From the NCBI GenBank assembly GCA_030248295.1, contig JASANH010001278.1, positions 551,501 to 615,500 of the forward strand: a stretch of 64,000 bases of DNA. Reading direction: 5' to 3'. The translations under genes and the position numbers were made by a program. Positions 55,230 to 64,000 of this stretch are shown here, in pieces. Source of the stretch: Mesodorylaimus sp. YZB2_4 (lineage: Eukaryota; Nematoda; Enoplea; Dorylaimida; Dorylaimidae). Each line of letters starts with the position of its first letter. The first letter of the stretch is position 1. The notes under the pieces were generated by a model. That model made no database searches and was not told the DNA's origin. It was given only the letters and a program-made list of their open reading frames with translations.

Positions 55230-57010
55230 TCAATCATTTTTTTTAGAGATATCAGAGTCTCATTTTATGCCGGCACTGAAAGGTATCATAGTTTCCCCTA
55301 GACGACAGATCAGATTCACTGTAAGAGTGCAACTCATGAATCCCTTGTTAAAGGCGCTAGTGACGTCAATGGAAGAAGGCTTGTGTCCTAGTGCTTTCGT
55401 AACGCACAGTAATGAACTATCCCCTTCGAGCCTTCTGGACAAAGGGCTCGGAAGATTCTGTATGGGGAAAAAATACGTTTTTATGGGTACGGGTATTTCA
55501 TGGTATTTCATCTTGCGCTTGGTCTACATATTCAAAAATACGACCCATGATGGTCGATTCGCCTGCTGGATTGCTAATCTGGACGGAATGCATTTCGAAG
55601 TGAGGTACCGCCCAGGCAAAAAGCACACCAATGTGGATGCACTTTCACGAGCCAGTGTCACCCCGGAGATGTTAGCCGCTGTCGAAAGATAAGTGTCCCA
55701 GTGGGATTTAAAAGAATGTGCTGAACACGCAAGGTTTGCTGAATTAGTATCACAGCAACGTAGTGACAGTCCGTTGAGACCAAGAATTGCATTCTCGGAA
55801 ACTGGTCTGCTGCCTAAAGACGGACAGCTGGCCAAGCAGCTCCTGTTAGAAAAGCCACGCTACTTGTTAAAAGGTGGGCTGCTGTTCATTTGATGCGTTG
55901 GAGTATGAATTCAGAGTCAGTGTTTCAAATCGTCATACCGCACAACTTAAAAGTCGACATTCTGCAACAGTGCCATAGAGACTCAATTTGTGGCGGATTT
56001 TGGCATTGTAAAACCGTTCGATAAACTAGCGCGAAGATATTATTGGGATGGCTATTTCCAAGACGTAGAGAGGTATGTGCAACTGTACTATGTGCGCAAG
56101 GTTCAAGCAGCCGACCCTCCTCTGACCGCATTGCAACCGATGCCAGCTACAAGTAGCCGCTGGGAGCGAGTTGGGGGTCGATCTTTTTGGCCCTCTGCCT
56201 CCGACATCGAAGGGGAACACTTACATAATCGTTTTCACGGATTATTTCACGGCTGGGTCGAAGCCGTGCCATTACCAAATAAGACCTCTAAAGTGTGCGT
56301 GCAGCTCTGTATACAGCTTTTGTCCGAGAAATACTTTCCCGGTACGGAAGTGCCAGCGAACTAGTGTCGGACGGGACAGGAGTTCTTGTCGCACATGAGG
56401 CGAGAAGTGTGCCAAATCTACGATATTACCAAGAAAAGCAATACACCCTACTAGTCATTGTGCAATGGGCTTACAGAAAGACTCAATAAAGTTTTGGGCA
56501 CAATGTGGAGCATTTACCGAAAACAGTTTGGGAAGGAGTGGGACAACGCACTGCCGTTTTTGTTGTTCGCCTATCGATCATCTATTCAGTCGACCATGAT
56601 ATTTTCACCATATCGAGTACTTTTTGGTCAAGAAGCACGAGTCCCAGGAGAGCTCTCTGCGCGAACAGCAGAACCGAAGAAAGTGCATTACTACGCCCAA
56701 GAAGTCGCTGCAGGCCATGAAGTCCATCTTCCGATGTAATCTGCTGGAAGCTCAGGAAAGGCAAAAGCAGTATTATGATAAAGATATCCAAAATGGCGAG
56801 TTCAAAGTGAATAGCCTTGTCTGGGTGCAAGATGTCCCAAAAGGAATGGGTGCCAAGTTGCAACCTAAGTGGTACGGACCATACATCATTGAAGCCAAAC
56901 CAACTTTGGTGGATAGCGTCATTCGACTATAGAACAAACCATAATCCCAAGCGAAACTGGTACATACATAACAATAGGGTGAAGCCATGCTATGCACCTT
57001 GTCAAGTTCC
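55230..57010 (+). mobile_element. Ty3/gypsy pol remnant: RNase H end and integrase
   Basis: Plus-strand pol fragments in several frames. The RNase H end is FEVRYRPGKKHTNVDALSRA, with weak preceding RT/RNase H traces from 55230. Integrase follows: an N-terminal zinc region in which the expected C-x-x-C appears as LYYVRK (cysteines lost), LARRYYWDGYFQDVERYVQL, a core with LFGPLPPTSKGNTYIIVFTD in one frame and LTERLNKVLGTMWSIYRKQF in another, then HNNRVKPCYAP, typical of the gypsy pol C-terminus. Frameshifts near 56370 and 56460 and stops make it non-functional. The 5' half (gag, protease, RT) is absent, so the element is 5'-truncated or was captured by rearrangement. An env-like gene is not recognised downstream. 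Confidence 0.8.
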
Positions 57011-57735
57011 ACCAGGAGAAGACGACGAGGATTATGAGGAGCAAGCAGCCGATGGCAAGGAAAGAGGGCCTAGCAAGGATCGAACAGGCAAAGATATATT
57101 TACGCCCCCAACGCTGGAGCAACCTGTTGCATGCCCCAAGCCAAATCCAGGGGGTTGGATCACGTCGCATCGCCAAAGCCACAGCAGTCTGCGCCACCGT
57201 CACCGTCAATCCAACCGCGAATACAATCGCAGAAGATATCGCACCAATCGAGAACATCTTGACCTCGAAAGGACAAGAGTCCGCAACCACAGAATCCAAT
57301 GCTTCACGGCTTGTCGCACCACCACTATCCGTGTTATTGCCCCTTATCGCATTTTACAGTTTCGTCGATGCGATAGCATTAGCGACAACTGCCAGAACAA
57401 TGACAAATAACGCACAGCCGGCCCATACAAGAGGCAACGGATTGCGGGCCAACCAAGGCAGACTGTGCGGTACGATCCAGCGCGATGGGCAGTGTGACGA
57501 TCGAGGACGATCGTCTTAAGCCCCAGGCGTGTGTGATGCAGGATAATACCGTCTGAAAATTAAAATTGGCGCCAACAGAGCAGGATCAAGTGATGTTTAT
57601 GATGACCTTTGATTTCTGGACAAGAGGTAAGCAAGCCACCAGCATGACTACTAGTTTTCTTGTTCTTTTCGGGGATCTGCAGTATTTAGTTGGGATCCAT
57701 TTACAGTAGGCCTAAGCGAGGAGGAAAGTGATACG
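57011..57735. other. 3' region of the gypsy remnant
   Basis: Open in two plus frames up to 57519 with Thr/Ala/Arg-rich composition but no motif. The antisense frame 56919-57299 is hydrophobic and looks membrane-like, but it lies opposite pol-derived sequence. No gene is claimed. Confidence 0.35.
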
Positions 57736-58025
57736 TTCTTTGACATCTATCTGGTTTTCTTGATATGACCCGATCCTATTGTTTTGGTTCTTGTTAGACT
57801 AGTTTTTAGACTAAACCCCTGTGTTGAAGAAAGGTATAAAAGGCGACATTTTTCTGTGTTCTGACGGTTACCTTCATCGTTCTCCTTCACGCTGCCACTG
57901 CATATGTCGTCAGTAGAGTTTACACAGGATATCTCGTTTTCCACGTCGTACCACGCCTGGTCGATTAACGCCCTTCGCCTGGTCGTTTGTTAAGCTGTTC
58001 TGACTGGGGTGTAGCTTAAGTGAGT

Positions 58026-58333
58026 GAACCTTCGCCCCCAGACATCAGTTAGCTTGGTAACTACATCACATTGTGGGGGGGGGGCCACTCCGGGATATTG
58101 AATCCCAAGTAAGACTTGCTCTTAGGTTAATTATTCTAGTTGCCCTTGACGGTGCGGATTCTTTTCCAGTTTCCTTTGATGGTACGAACTCTCTTCCGGT
58201 TGCCCTTTGTGGTACTGATCCTCTTCTAGTTGCCTCTGATTGGGCGGATTCTCTTCCAGTTGCCTTTTAAGGTACATAGTTTTTTTTGGAACCTTCACCC
58301 CTAGACATCAGTTGGCTCAGTAACTACATCACA
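58026..58333. repeat. Pair of 45-base direct repeats flanking a 30-base tandem array
   Basis: GAACCTTCGCCCCCAGACAT...CTACATCACA (58026-58070) recurs as GAACCTTCACCCCTAGACAT...CTACATCACA (58289-58333), about 38 of 45 identical. Between them is the array at 58138-58285. The arrangement suggests duplication of a regulatory block within an LTR. Confidence 0.75.
58138..58285. repeat. 30-base tandem repeat, four units plus part
   Basis: Four consecutive 30-base units start AGTTGCCCTTGACGG, AGTTTCCTTTGATGG, GGTTGCCCTTTGTGG and AGTTGCCTCTGATTG, and each ends with CTCTTCC or a variant. A fifth partial unit follows. In one frame this gives a ten-residue repeat (VALDGADSFP, VSFDGTNSLP, VALCGTDPLL, VASDWADSLP), but no start or splice context supports translation. 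Confidence 0.85.
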
Positions 58334-58903
58334 ACTCTGTATGTTACGAGAGCACTAAGACACAAGCATTCTCCCATTGACGCCGACGTCAGCTTTAACA
58401 AATGATATATGAGTTGCACTCGTATATTGAATCTAATCTGTCGTCTAATCTGTCGTCTGTCGCCTTTCGGTGCCTCAAAGGTGTAATAATGTGATAATAA
58501 AATGAGACTCTGATTAGTACATGTGTCTGAGAAAAAAAGATATAGATAATTAAGATAATTAATGAGTGCCAGTGCATTTTATCTTCTGCTCGTAAAAGCT
58601 CACAGATTCGCTCATACCAAGCGAATGCATCGAAAAATTAGCTGGATAGATGTTTAACAGAGGACATAACGCTCTGATCACGATGGCTGGCTGTGAGAAT
58701 GCGAAGCCAGAGACGACCTCGAATCACGTCACTTTTCTTACAGTAAGGTCAGAGAGCAACGAGACGTACAGTTGTAGAAAACCTAACGACAAACGTTCTA
58801 ACAATTTATTTGCAGTCTCAGTCATTTTATGCAAATACATTCAGGTCAAAGATACGGCGTTTCTATTATGGAAAAAGGTAAAGCGTTCCTCGAACAGCTG
58901 CAA

Positions 58904-59872
58904 TCACAAAGCGAACCATCGCGGAGCTTTAGTTTGATTCGTAGTACTGACCAGACCGACCGTGTTCTGATTGCATTTGACCAAAATTTTAAAGCGTTCG
59001 CGGAATTTTTTATTTCTTGCAAGAAGGGCGACTCCTTCGACCAAAGAGCTGACCGTTTTTAAAAAACCCCCAATACTGGCCACAATGTAGACACCCTCGC
59101 CAATCGGAAAATGCATCGAAATATTGATGAGTGCCTCTGCCATAACCCCTGTCGCCAAGTACAAACCCACCATCAGCTTAATAGTGGGCATAACGGCCAG
59201 TTGCTGTTTCATAAAAGAGTCCTGCACATTCGAGTTAGTTGAGAAAGCGTGTCGGAATCGAAACGATAGCATCATTGCGATGTAGGCCAGCACATTAACA
59301 ACACAATAAAACAAGTTCAGCTGGGCAAAGGCTAACATAAACAAAGGGTGCACACCATTGTCAAATCCAATGCACAGAACGACTGAATTAAGTCGGGCTG
59401 TTGAAAATGCGATAACTAGCTGAACTGTATTGTAGAGAGAGCAGGCAATAAGCAAGCACATGGAATATTTGCTTCCCAATGATCGATACCTGATCGGCGC
59501 AGTCACACTGATCAATCGATCGATCGCGATCAGACAGGCGATTTGAGCGTGGGAGGTGATCCCACATATTGCCAGTATACTCACAAGGAGACAGGACAGA
59601 CCAGTACGCTCGTATTGAAAAAGGCCAAAGTGAAGGCCCACACTTTCTGTTCCTCGATAGAGAGAATTGAGAGCAACGAGCAATGAGCTGATGCCACCTC
59701 CAGCGACCAGTAGAAAACAGGGCGAATGAAGTGACTTGCTCGCAGCGATGACAACAACTGTGATCAAACTGCCAGCAATGCCCAAAAGACCAGCGATAAT
59801 GTTGCCAAGCATTGGAATAATGACAAGCAGAGGACTGGGTGTGTAAGCGTGAGAGTAGTTCGAGGCATTCAT
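58904..59872 (-). CDS. Serpentine GPCR, Srsx-like chemoreceptor, copy B
   Basis: Single-exon receptor of 322 residues on the minus strand, nearly identical to copy A through TM1-TM6, with AQIACLIAIDRLISVTAPIR at the end of TM3. Differences include a shorter N-terminus (the four-residue STLY present in copy A is missing), TM6-TM7 loop changes (NISMHFPIGEGVYIVASIGG against the copy A sequence), and a longer C-terminus (QTKAPRWFAL). The frame is intact, so both copies may be expressed. Divergent orientation and shared upstream sequence suggest they duplicated together with their promoters. The changes concentrate in TM7 and the tail, which could alter ligand range or coupling, or reflect gene conversion limited to the first part. 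Confidence 0.85.
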   Translation of the reverse strand: MNASNYSHAYTPSPLLVIIPMLGNIIAGLLGIAGSLITVVVIAASKSLHSPCFLLVAGGGISSLLVALNSLYRGTESVGLHFGLFQYERTGLSCLLVSILAICGITSHAQIACLIAIDRLISVTAPIRYRSLGSKYSMCLLIACSLYNTVQLVIAFSTARLNSVVLCIGFDNGVHPLFMLAFAQLNLFYCVVNVLAYIAMMLSFRFRHAFSTNSNVQDSFMKQQLAVMPTIKLMVGLYLATGVMAEALINISMHFPIGEGVYIVASIGGFLKTVSSLVEGVALLARNKKFRERFKILVKCNQNTVGLVSTTNQTKAPRWFAL

Positions 59873-60208
59873 GTTTCGCTGCGCTGAATCTTCTAGTTTG
59901 TGCTAACAGGTCTTCCAGCAGAAGAAAAATCGACAGAAAAATTTGCTTTCGCAACAGTAGGTGGAAAACGTGAAGATGAAAAAATTTTGTTGAGCGAATA
60001 ATATTTTCTTCGTCCTTGGGCCACCTTAAATAAGATGAAGATAGGTGTGGCTGGGTATTAAATACGCCGCGGGCATATGCACCAGAGAAGAGATGAGATT
60101 TAATAACAACGGCGGCTCAGATTATTTTTCAGATTTCCGGCATAAGTCGATGCTGGGGCGAGCATCAGACCTAATTCTCTATGGATTTTATATAAATTAT
60201 ACGAAATA

Positions 60209-60238
60209 AAGCCGCCTAGGATTGTCCAGGACGAAAAA
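60209..60238 (-). promoter_or_regulatory. Conserved upstream element of GPCR copies
   Basis: Gene sense: ATTTTTCGTCCTGGACAATC followed by CTAGGCGGC, about 340 bases before the start of copy B. Confidence 0.45.
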
Positions 60239-60439
60239 TCGAATCACAAAGACCGATTTTAAGAGTACGGCATGACGGGTCGCAAAATGGTACATGCGCA
60301 AAACGTTGCGTGTAAATGAGTCTTTTTATGCCAGAACGAATAGACATGTTACTTATCCCATAAGTTTCGCTTTATCATGTCTGTCGTACCATACTAGCCC
60401 TTGAAATGTCCTAATATGTCTAATCCTTTCACAGCTACG

Positions 60440-62400
60440 TCCGTTCTAATGAAATTTGTGACTGTTCATGAGACCAGCACGTACAAAAAGAACCGACAAA
60501 GGGCACCCCTGTCGGATTCCCCGGCTTGGATTAAAGGGTGACGAGATGCAGCTATTTACCTGCACTGCTGATGAGACATTTCCTGGTTTATAGATCAGTC
60601 GAATCCAGTTTTGGAAAACTGGTCCTAGCCCAAAGTAATCGAGTAATCTATTCGTATATTGCCTTCCGACTATGTCAAAGGCTGCCATATGGTCCACAGA
60701 AAGAAGCATGCCTTCCTTCCCAGTCCTACTGATGTACTCGACAGCATTGTGGAGGGTCAAGACCCCGTCTCTTATGTCTCTTTCAGGCACCGAGCAGGTC
60801 TGATCCGGATGGACCACCGTACCCATCACTTTCCTTAGTCTCGTGACCAGCACTTTTTCCAGAATCTTATAGTCCACATTTAACATTGTCAGTTGACGCC
60901 AGTTGGACCTTTCCGCTTTATCCTCTTCCAACTTGTACAGCTGAGAAATTATGCCGAAATAGCAGCTTGGCGCCCAACCTTGATAAGGCCCCGTAGACCT
61001 TCCTCAGTATCCATCCCATGTCAGCCAAGAACAGGCTGTAAAATTCGATTTGCAAGCCGTCGTTGCCGGGTGACTTCTTTTTTTTAAATGTGCGCATCGC
61101 GGTCCGTATTTCATCTTCGTAAATCTCCTTGCCTGATCCCTCCTTTCAATCGATCCTGTACTCGTAAACAAACGCGCGTACTGCCTTCTTATTTCCTGTA
61201 TGACTTCCAAGTGATCTTCGTACAAGGTCCTATCTTCCCCACGAATTGCATAAATCGGTCTACTCTCGGCCGAGTTTTTCTGCTCTACTTGGCTTAAAAA
61301 GGGCAGTTGCCAGATCGCTATAATGCGTTTTCATCACCTCCTCCTAACTTACTCGCGGTTGAAAGCTTTCAGCCTCTCGCGAAAATCCAAGAATTCTGCT
61401 TCCAGCGTCTCGCTCTTGGGGTGCAAGCCTAATAGTCTTTTAGCACCCTTTAATTCCTTTTCTAGCCATCAGCGGCATTTTCTGTTTTCTGCATCCTTCT
61501 TCCGTCCTTTACATGTTATGCCTATATCATGTTTACATTACTCCCATAACTCCAGCACATCTTCATCAGGTGCGTTAGTCAACGCAGTTTTCAACGCCTG
61601 AAGCATCTCTGATGCACTTCTGCAAAAACTGGTCCCGCACTAGGAAGTTTATATCAAGCTTCCAGGAAGAAGGGCCCCTTCTTACATTGGCGAATAAAAG
61701 ATTAAATTCGAGTTCAAAAATTTTATGGTCTGACAGACCCGTGTTAGTGAACTTCTGTTTTACATACGATGCTACCTGGTTTTCAGTGCCGTAAATTCTA
61801 TCAAGTCGTCGCTGCGTCTTGGTGCTATGGGCAATATGAGAGAATTCCCTGGCCTTTGCATGATGAGCCTGAAAAATATCATGCAATTTGACTTTTGATG
61901 AGATAACTAGAAATTCTTTCAGTCCCACCTCGGGGTACTGTGTGATATCAGTGCGGTCCAGCTCCTTACATTCCACGAAAGTAAAATCTAATACGCAGAC
62001 ACACGCATAATGGTACCTGAATTTTTGTGAAGCCGTCTCATACAATCTCACAAAAAACACCTTCCTTGGCTGCTCCCGAGCTGGTGCATAGACTCCTAAC
62101 AAGAAAAAGACCTTAGTCTCATATTTGGCATTCAATACTTTGGCTCGACCTGGCACGCTTGTGATTCGAGTTATATCCGGAAACAACGCTCTCCGATTCA
62201 TCAGAATACACACACCTGCACTATGCTCATCTGAGAAGGAATGAGAGATTCTAAATTTAGATTCAAAAACACTGTCAAATAAGGCGGGCTTCTTAGCATT
62301 GCGAAAATGATTATCTTGTACACACAAAATATCAAAATTATTCAATTGTGCAAACATTGAAAATATTTTCGGAATTTTATCCCGTAACCCAGCCGCGTTA
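60440..62400 (-). mobile_element. Tx1/L1-like LINE, ORF2 remnant (endonuclease and 5' half of RT)
   Basis: On the minus strand an APE-type endonuclease spans 62357-61575: FDILCVQDNHFR, GVCILMNRRALF, and the C-terminal RLDRIYGTENQVAS and TGLSDHKIFELEF. The linker and N-terminal RT follow in broken frames (61225-60960, with KKSPGNDGLQIEFY). Then comes an open RT segment 60931-60446: LNVDYKILEKVLVTRLRKVM, HPDQTCSVPERDIRDG, LLSVDHMAAFDIVG and GIRQGCPLS. The catalytic YxDD part and everything 3' are missing. Frameshifts at about 61570 and 60930 and other stops mark it as dead. RT motifs resemble the Tx1 branch of L1 elements. Confidence 0.8.
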
Positions 62401-62459
62401 TACTGTATGTGGCAAAAATTACTTTAGGCCCTTATTGTTATAAGTGAGAAAAAAAGAAA

Positions 62460-63860
62460 ATGTGCCGATGCTCAGAAGCTACACAACTTACGGTGCTTTT
62501 GGTGTCGCCTGACGTTTGGTCAAATCATTTCTTACGAGGGTTTGGAACTTCTAATTCATTGTCTGAGTCCGACTGGCTTGACGAGCTGCTATGCTTTCGT
62601 TTTTTGGCCTCCATTTCTTGGCGCTCTCGAACCTCCTGCGCTTCCCTCTCGAAATCATTCGACTCCATCATCTCGTTCCGTAAATTGGTCAAGAGCTTAC
62701 CGAAAACATTCTTCCCACGCCATTTCGATGCATCGTAGACGTTTGGGTCGTTTATTTTGATTCCTACTCCCCAATAGGTGTGTCAGTCGGACTGGCCTTA
62801 ACTAACGGCATTGGTGACGTTTCGAATAGGATACGTCGAAGATGTTGATTCTGACCGAATTTCGCCATGTTTGCTGTGTATAGCTTTTCTTTTGCAAAAG
62901 TCACCCTTGCCCATGTTTGGCCTCGTCGCATTCAACAGTTTCGCCTTATTTTTTCGCATTGGCGCCCGTTTTCGAGTTCATAATCTTCTATGCTGCCTTC
63001 TCGTATCCAGCCTCCATTGCCCTCTCTTTGAAAAGATATTATTTAATCGTATTGTACACTCGGCCTTCTACCGTAAAAGAGCATTGATGATAATTCGATA
63101 AGGGTGATTCTTTGGCTTAGAATGGGTAGACTCCTAGAGTTGCCGTTTCAATCCTCGTGTGCAGTGCTCGTGTGTTCTTGGACTTATGATGGCCGTGCCA
63201 AAATTGGGAGCTGGCTCGTCAAGGGTGCCAAAGGTGGGAGATTTTCATTGTCTATTTGGTTTCGAATTCGAGTTTCACGTCACTTGTTCTGCCGTTTTGG
63301 TCATTGGCCAAAAAACTCCATAGTCGCCTCGGGCACGAGCCGCATACGATGTCGGATCATGTTCTTTCAGCAGAGTACAGTCTCATGCTAAATGGCCGCT
63401 CTCTTTGCATCTTCGGCAGTATATGGGCATACCATGGTACCAAATCGTAACAGGGATCATGCGCTTTTGGCCTATGGATTAGAAACTAGCGAAAACAGGA
63501 ATTTCCTTATTGCCAAATACCGACACGACAAGCGATCGTCCACCATTCCATATATCTGTATTTGCCCAAGTCTTCCATCTGAGGCCAGAAACCACCGTGA
63601 TTCCTTGCTCCTTCAGCCAAGCTTCAACGTCGCTTTGATTTTCTTCAACTGGCAACCCATACAAATGGATCGTCTTTTTCTTATGTCGTATCGCTGGCCC
63701 TTGTATCTCTGATTGGACACGGAGATAAAAAATCGATAAGTTTTCTTTCACAGCTTCGTCGCGGCTTTCTTTCGACTCGAATACTAGCTTGATAGATCTT
63801 TGATGTCGAAAAGCAAAAATTGGTTGTCTTTCTTTTGGGTTGTCCTTGTACATCGAGACA
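62460..63860 (-). mobile_element. LINE ORF1 remnant with RRM-like region and zinc knuckle
   Basis: Minus-strand ORF1 of the same LINE. From 63853 it reads MYKDNPKERQPIFAFRHQRS, then KKKTIHLYGLPVEENQSDVE, which is the RRM-like part typical of Tx1/L1 ORF1. Near 63380-63400 there is a CCHC zinc knuckle, CRRCKESGHLA-stop-DC, in which a TGA sits between the His and the last Cys. The C-terminus (EMEAKKRKHSSSSSQSDSDN) is Lys/Ser-rich and ends near 62530. The in-frame stops show it is inactive. ORF1 directly precedes the endonuclease of ORF2. Confidence 0.7.
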
Positions 63861-64000
63861 ATGATATTTGATATTTGATATTACGATCAGAAAGGTGGTT
63901 CAAGTCCAATGGTATAAAGCCAATTTTCGATAAGACGTTTTCATTGTTTTCAATACTTTCAGGATAATCGATTCCGTTAGTGATTGTGATCGCTTCGGCT

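Larger units (their letters stand above)
57736..58500 (+). promoter_or_regulatory. Candidate LTR/regulatory region with TATA box and poly(A) signal
   Basis: A TATAAAAGG box lies at 57835-57843 and an AATAAA at 58496-58501, with a cluster of repeats between. The position just 3' of gypsy pol fits a 3' LTR, but no 5' partner exists in the window and LTR ends were not defined. Confidence 0.35.
55198..58598. other. Spacer of the inverted duplication: Ty3/gypsy remnant and repeats
   Basis: The spacer is not itself inverted-repeated. It contains the 3' half of a Ty3/gypsy pol (55230-57010), an unidentified low-complexity 3' region (57010-57520), a TATA-box-bearing region that may be part of the 3' LTR (57730-58500) and a 30-base tandem repeat. 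Confidence 0.65.
58599..60328. repeat. Right arm of the inverted duplication
   Basis: Reverse complement of 53449-55197. The outer edge at about 60328 lies about 110 bases from the point where the Tx1-like LINE reverse transcriptase stops (about 60440). Confidence 0.85.

Noticed and set aside
56919..57299. Hydrophobic 126-codon minus-strand frame that looks like a membrane protein
   Set aside because: It overlaps the 3' end of the gypsy pol on the other strand, lacks family motifs, and is best explained as a shadow of Thr/Ala-rich sense sequence.
58073..58270. Decapeptide-repeat protein
   Set aside because: The repeat unit is 30 bases, so any open frame gives a ten-residue repeat. No start codon context, no splicing and no signal peptide, and it sits in an LTR-like region.
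59388..59954. 188-codon minus frame overlapping the GPCR copy B, with a similar one at 53857-54282 in copy A
   Set aside because: It is an alternative frame of the GPCR coding sequence, rich in Ser/Arg/His as expected for a shadow frame.

Overview
This is a window of eukaryotic nuclear DNA, most likely from a nematode. Genes are split by GT-AG introns, many acceptors end in TTTTCAG or TTTTTAG, intergenic DNA is rich in repeats and retroelement relics, and no operons or Shine-Dalgarno sites are seen. Two families point to nematodes: serpentine receptors resembling the Srsx chemoreceptor class, and a transthyretin-like secreted protein. The species cannot be named from the sequence.

Layout. 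1-340: minus-strand Ty3/gypsy reverse transcriptase fragment cut by the window edge. 989-12017: ABCC/MRP-type ABC transporter, for which a 23-exon model of 1332 codons could be built with every splice phase consistent; its largest intron (4872-8176) holds nested inverted repeats and a tRNA-derived SINE. 13600-16550: decayed CR1/jockey-like LINE containing a compact block of hairpins. 16914-18656: HMG-box exon followed by Maelstrom-like exons (tentative). 20073-20285: MADF-like exon on the minus strand. 20819-24500: SMYD-family SET/MYND protein. 26211-27252: frameshifted GPCR, minus strand. 29084-30397: two-exon methyltransferase. 33110-33394: small membrane protein, minus strand. 37297-37730: transthyretin-like protein. 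38443-38976: unknown three-exon gene. 39599-42493: minus-strand exons, including a conserved orphan family. 44857-45365 and 49204-49576: two small secreted-protein genes. 51019-51384: unidentified exon. 51915-52075: broken copy of the MYND exon. 52385-52750: hAT transposase fragment. 53449-60328: large inverted duplication carrying two nearly identical, oppositely oriented GPCR genes around a Ty3/gypsy remnant. 60440-63860: Tx1/L1-like LINE on the minus strand.

The intact-looking host genes (transporter, SMYD, methyltransferase, GPCR pair, transthyretin-like and secreted peptides) do not form a pathway. The history of the window is one of mobile-element insertion and local duplication: three related GPCR copies, two MYND exons, several SINE copies and at least four retroelement relics.

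All gene models were made by hand from reading frames, splice consensus and family motifs. Exon ends are predictions, and 5' ends are the weakest part.
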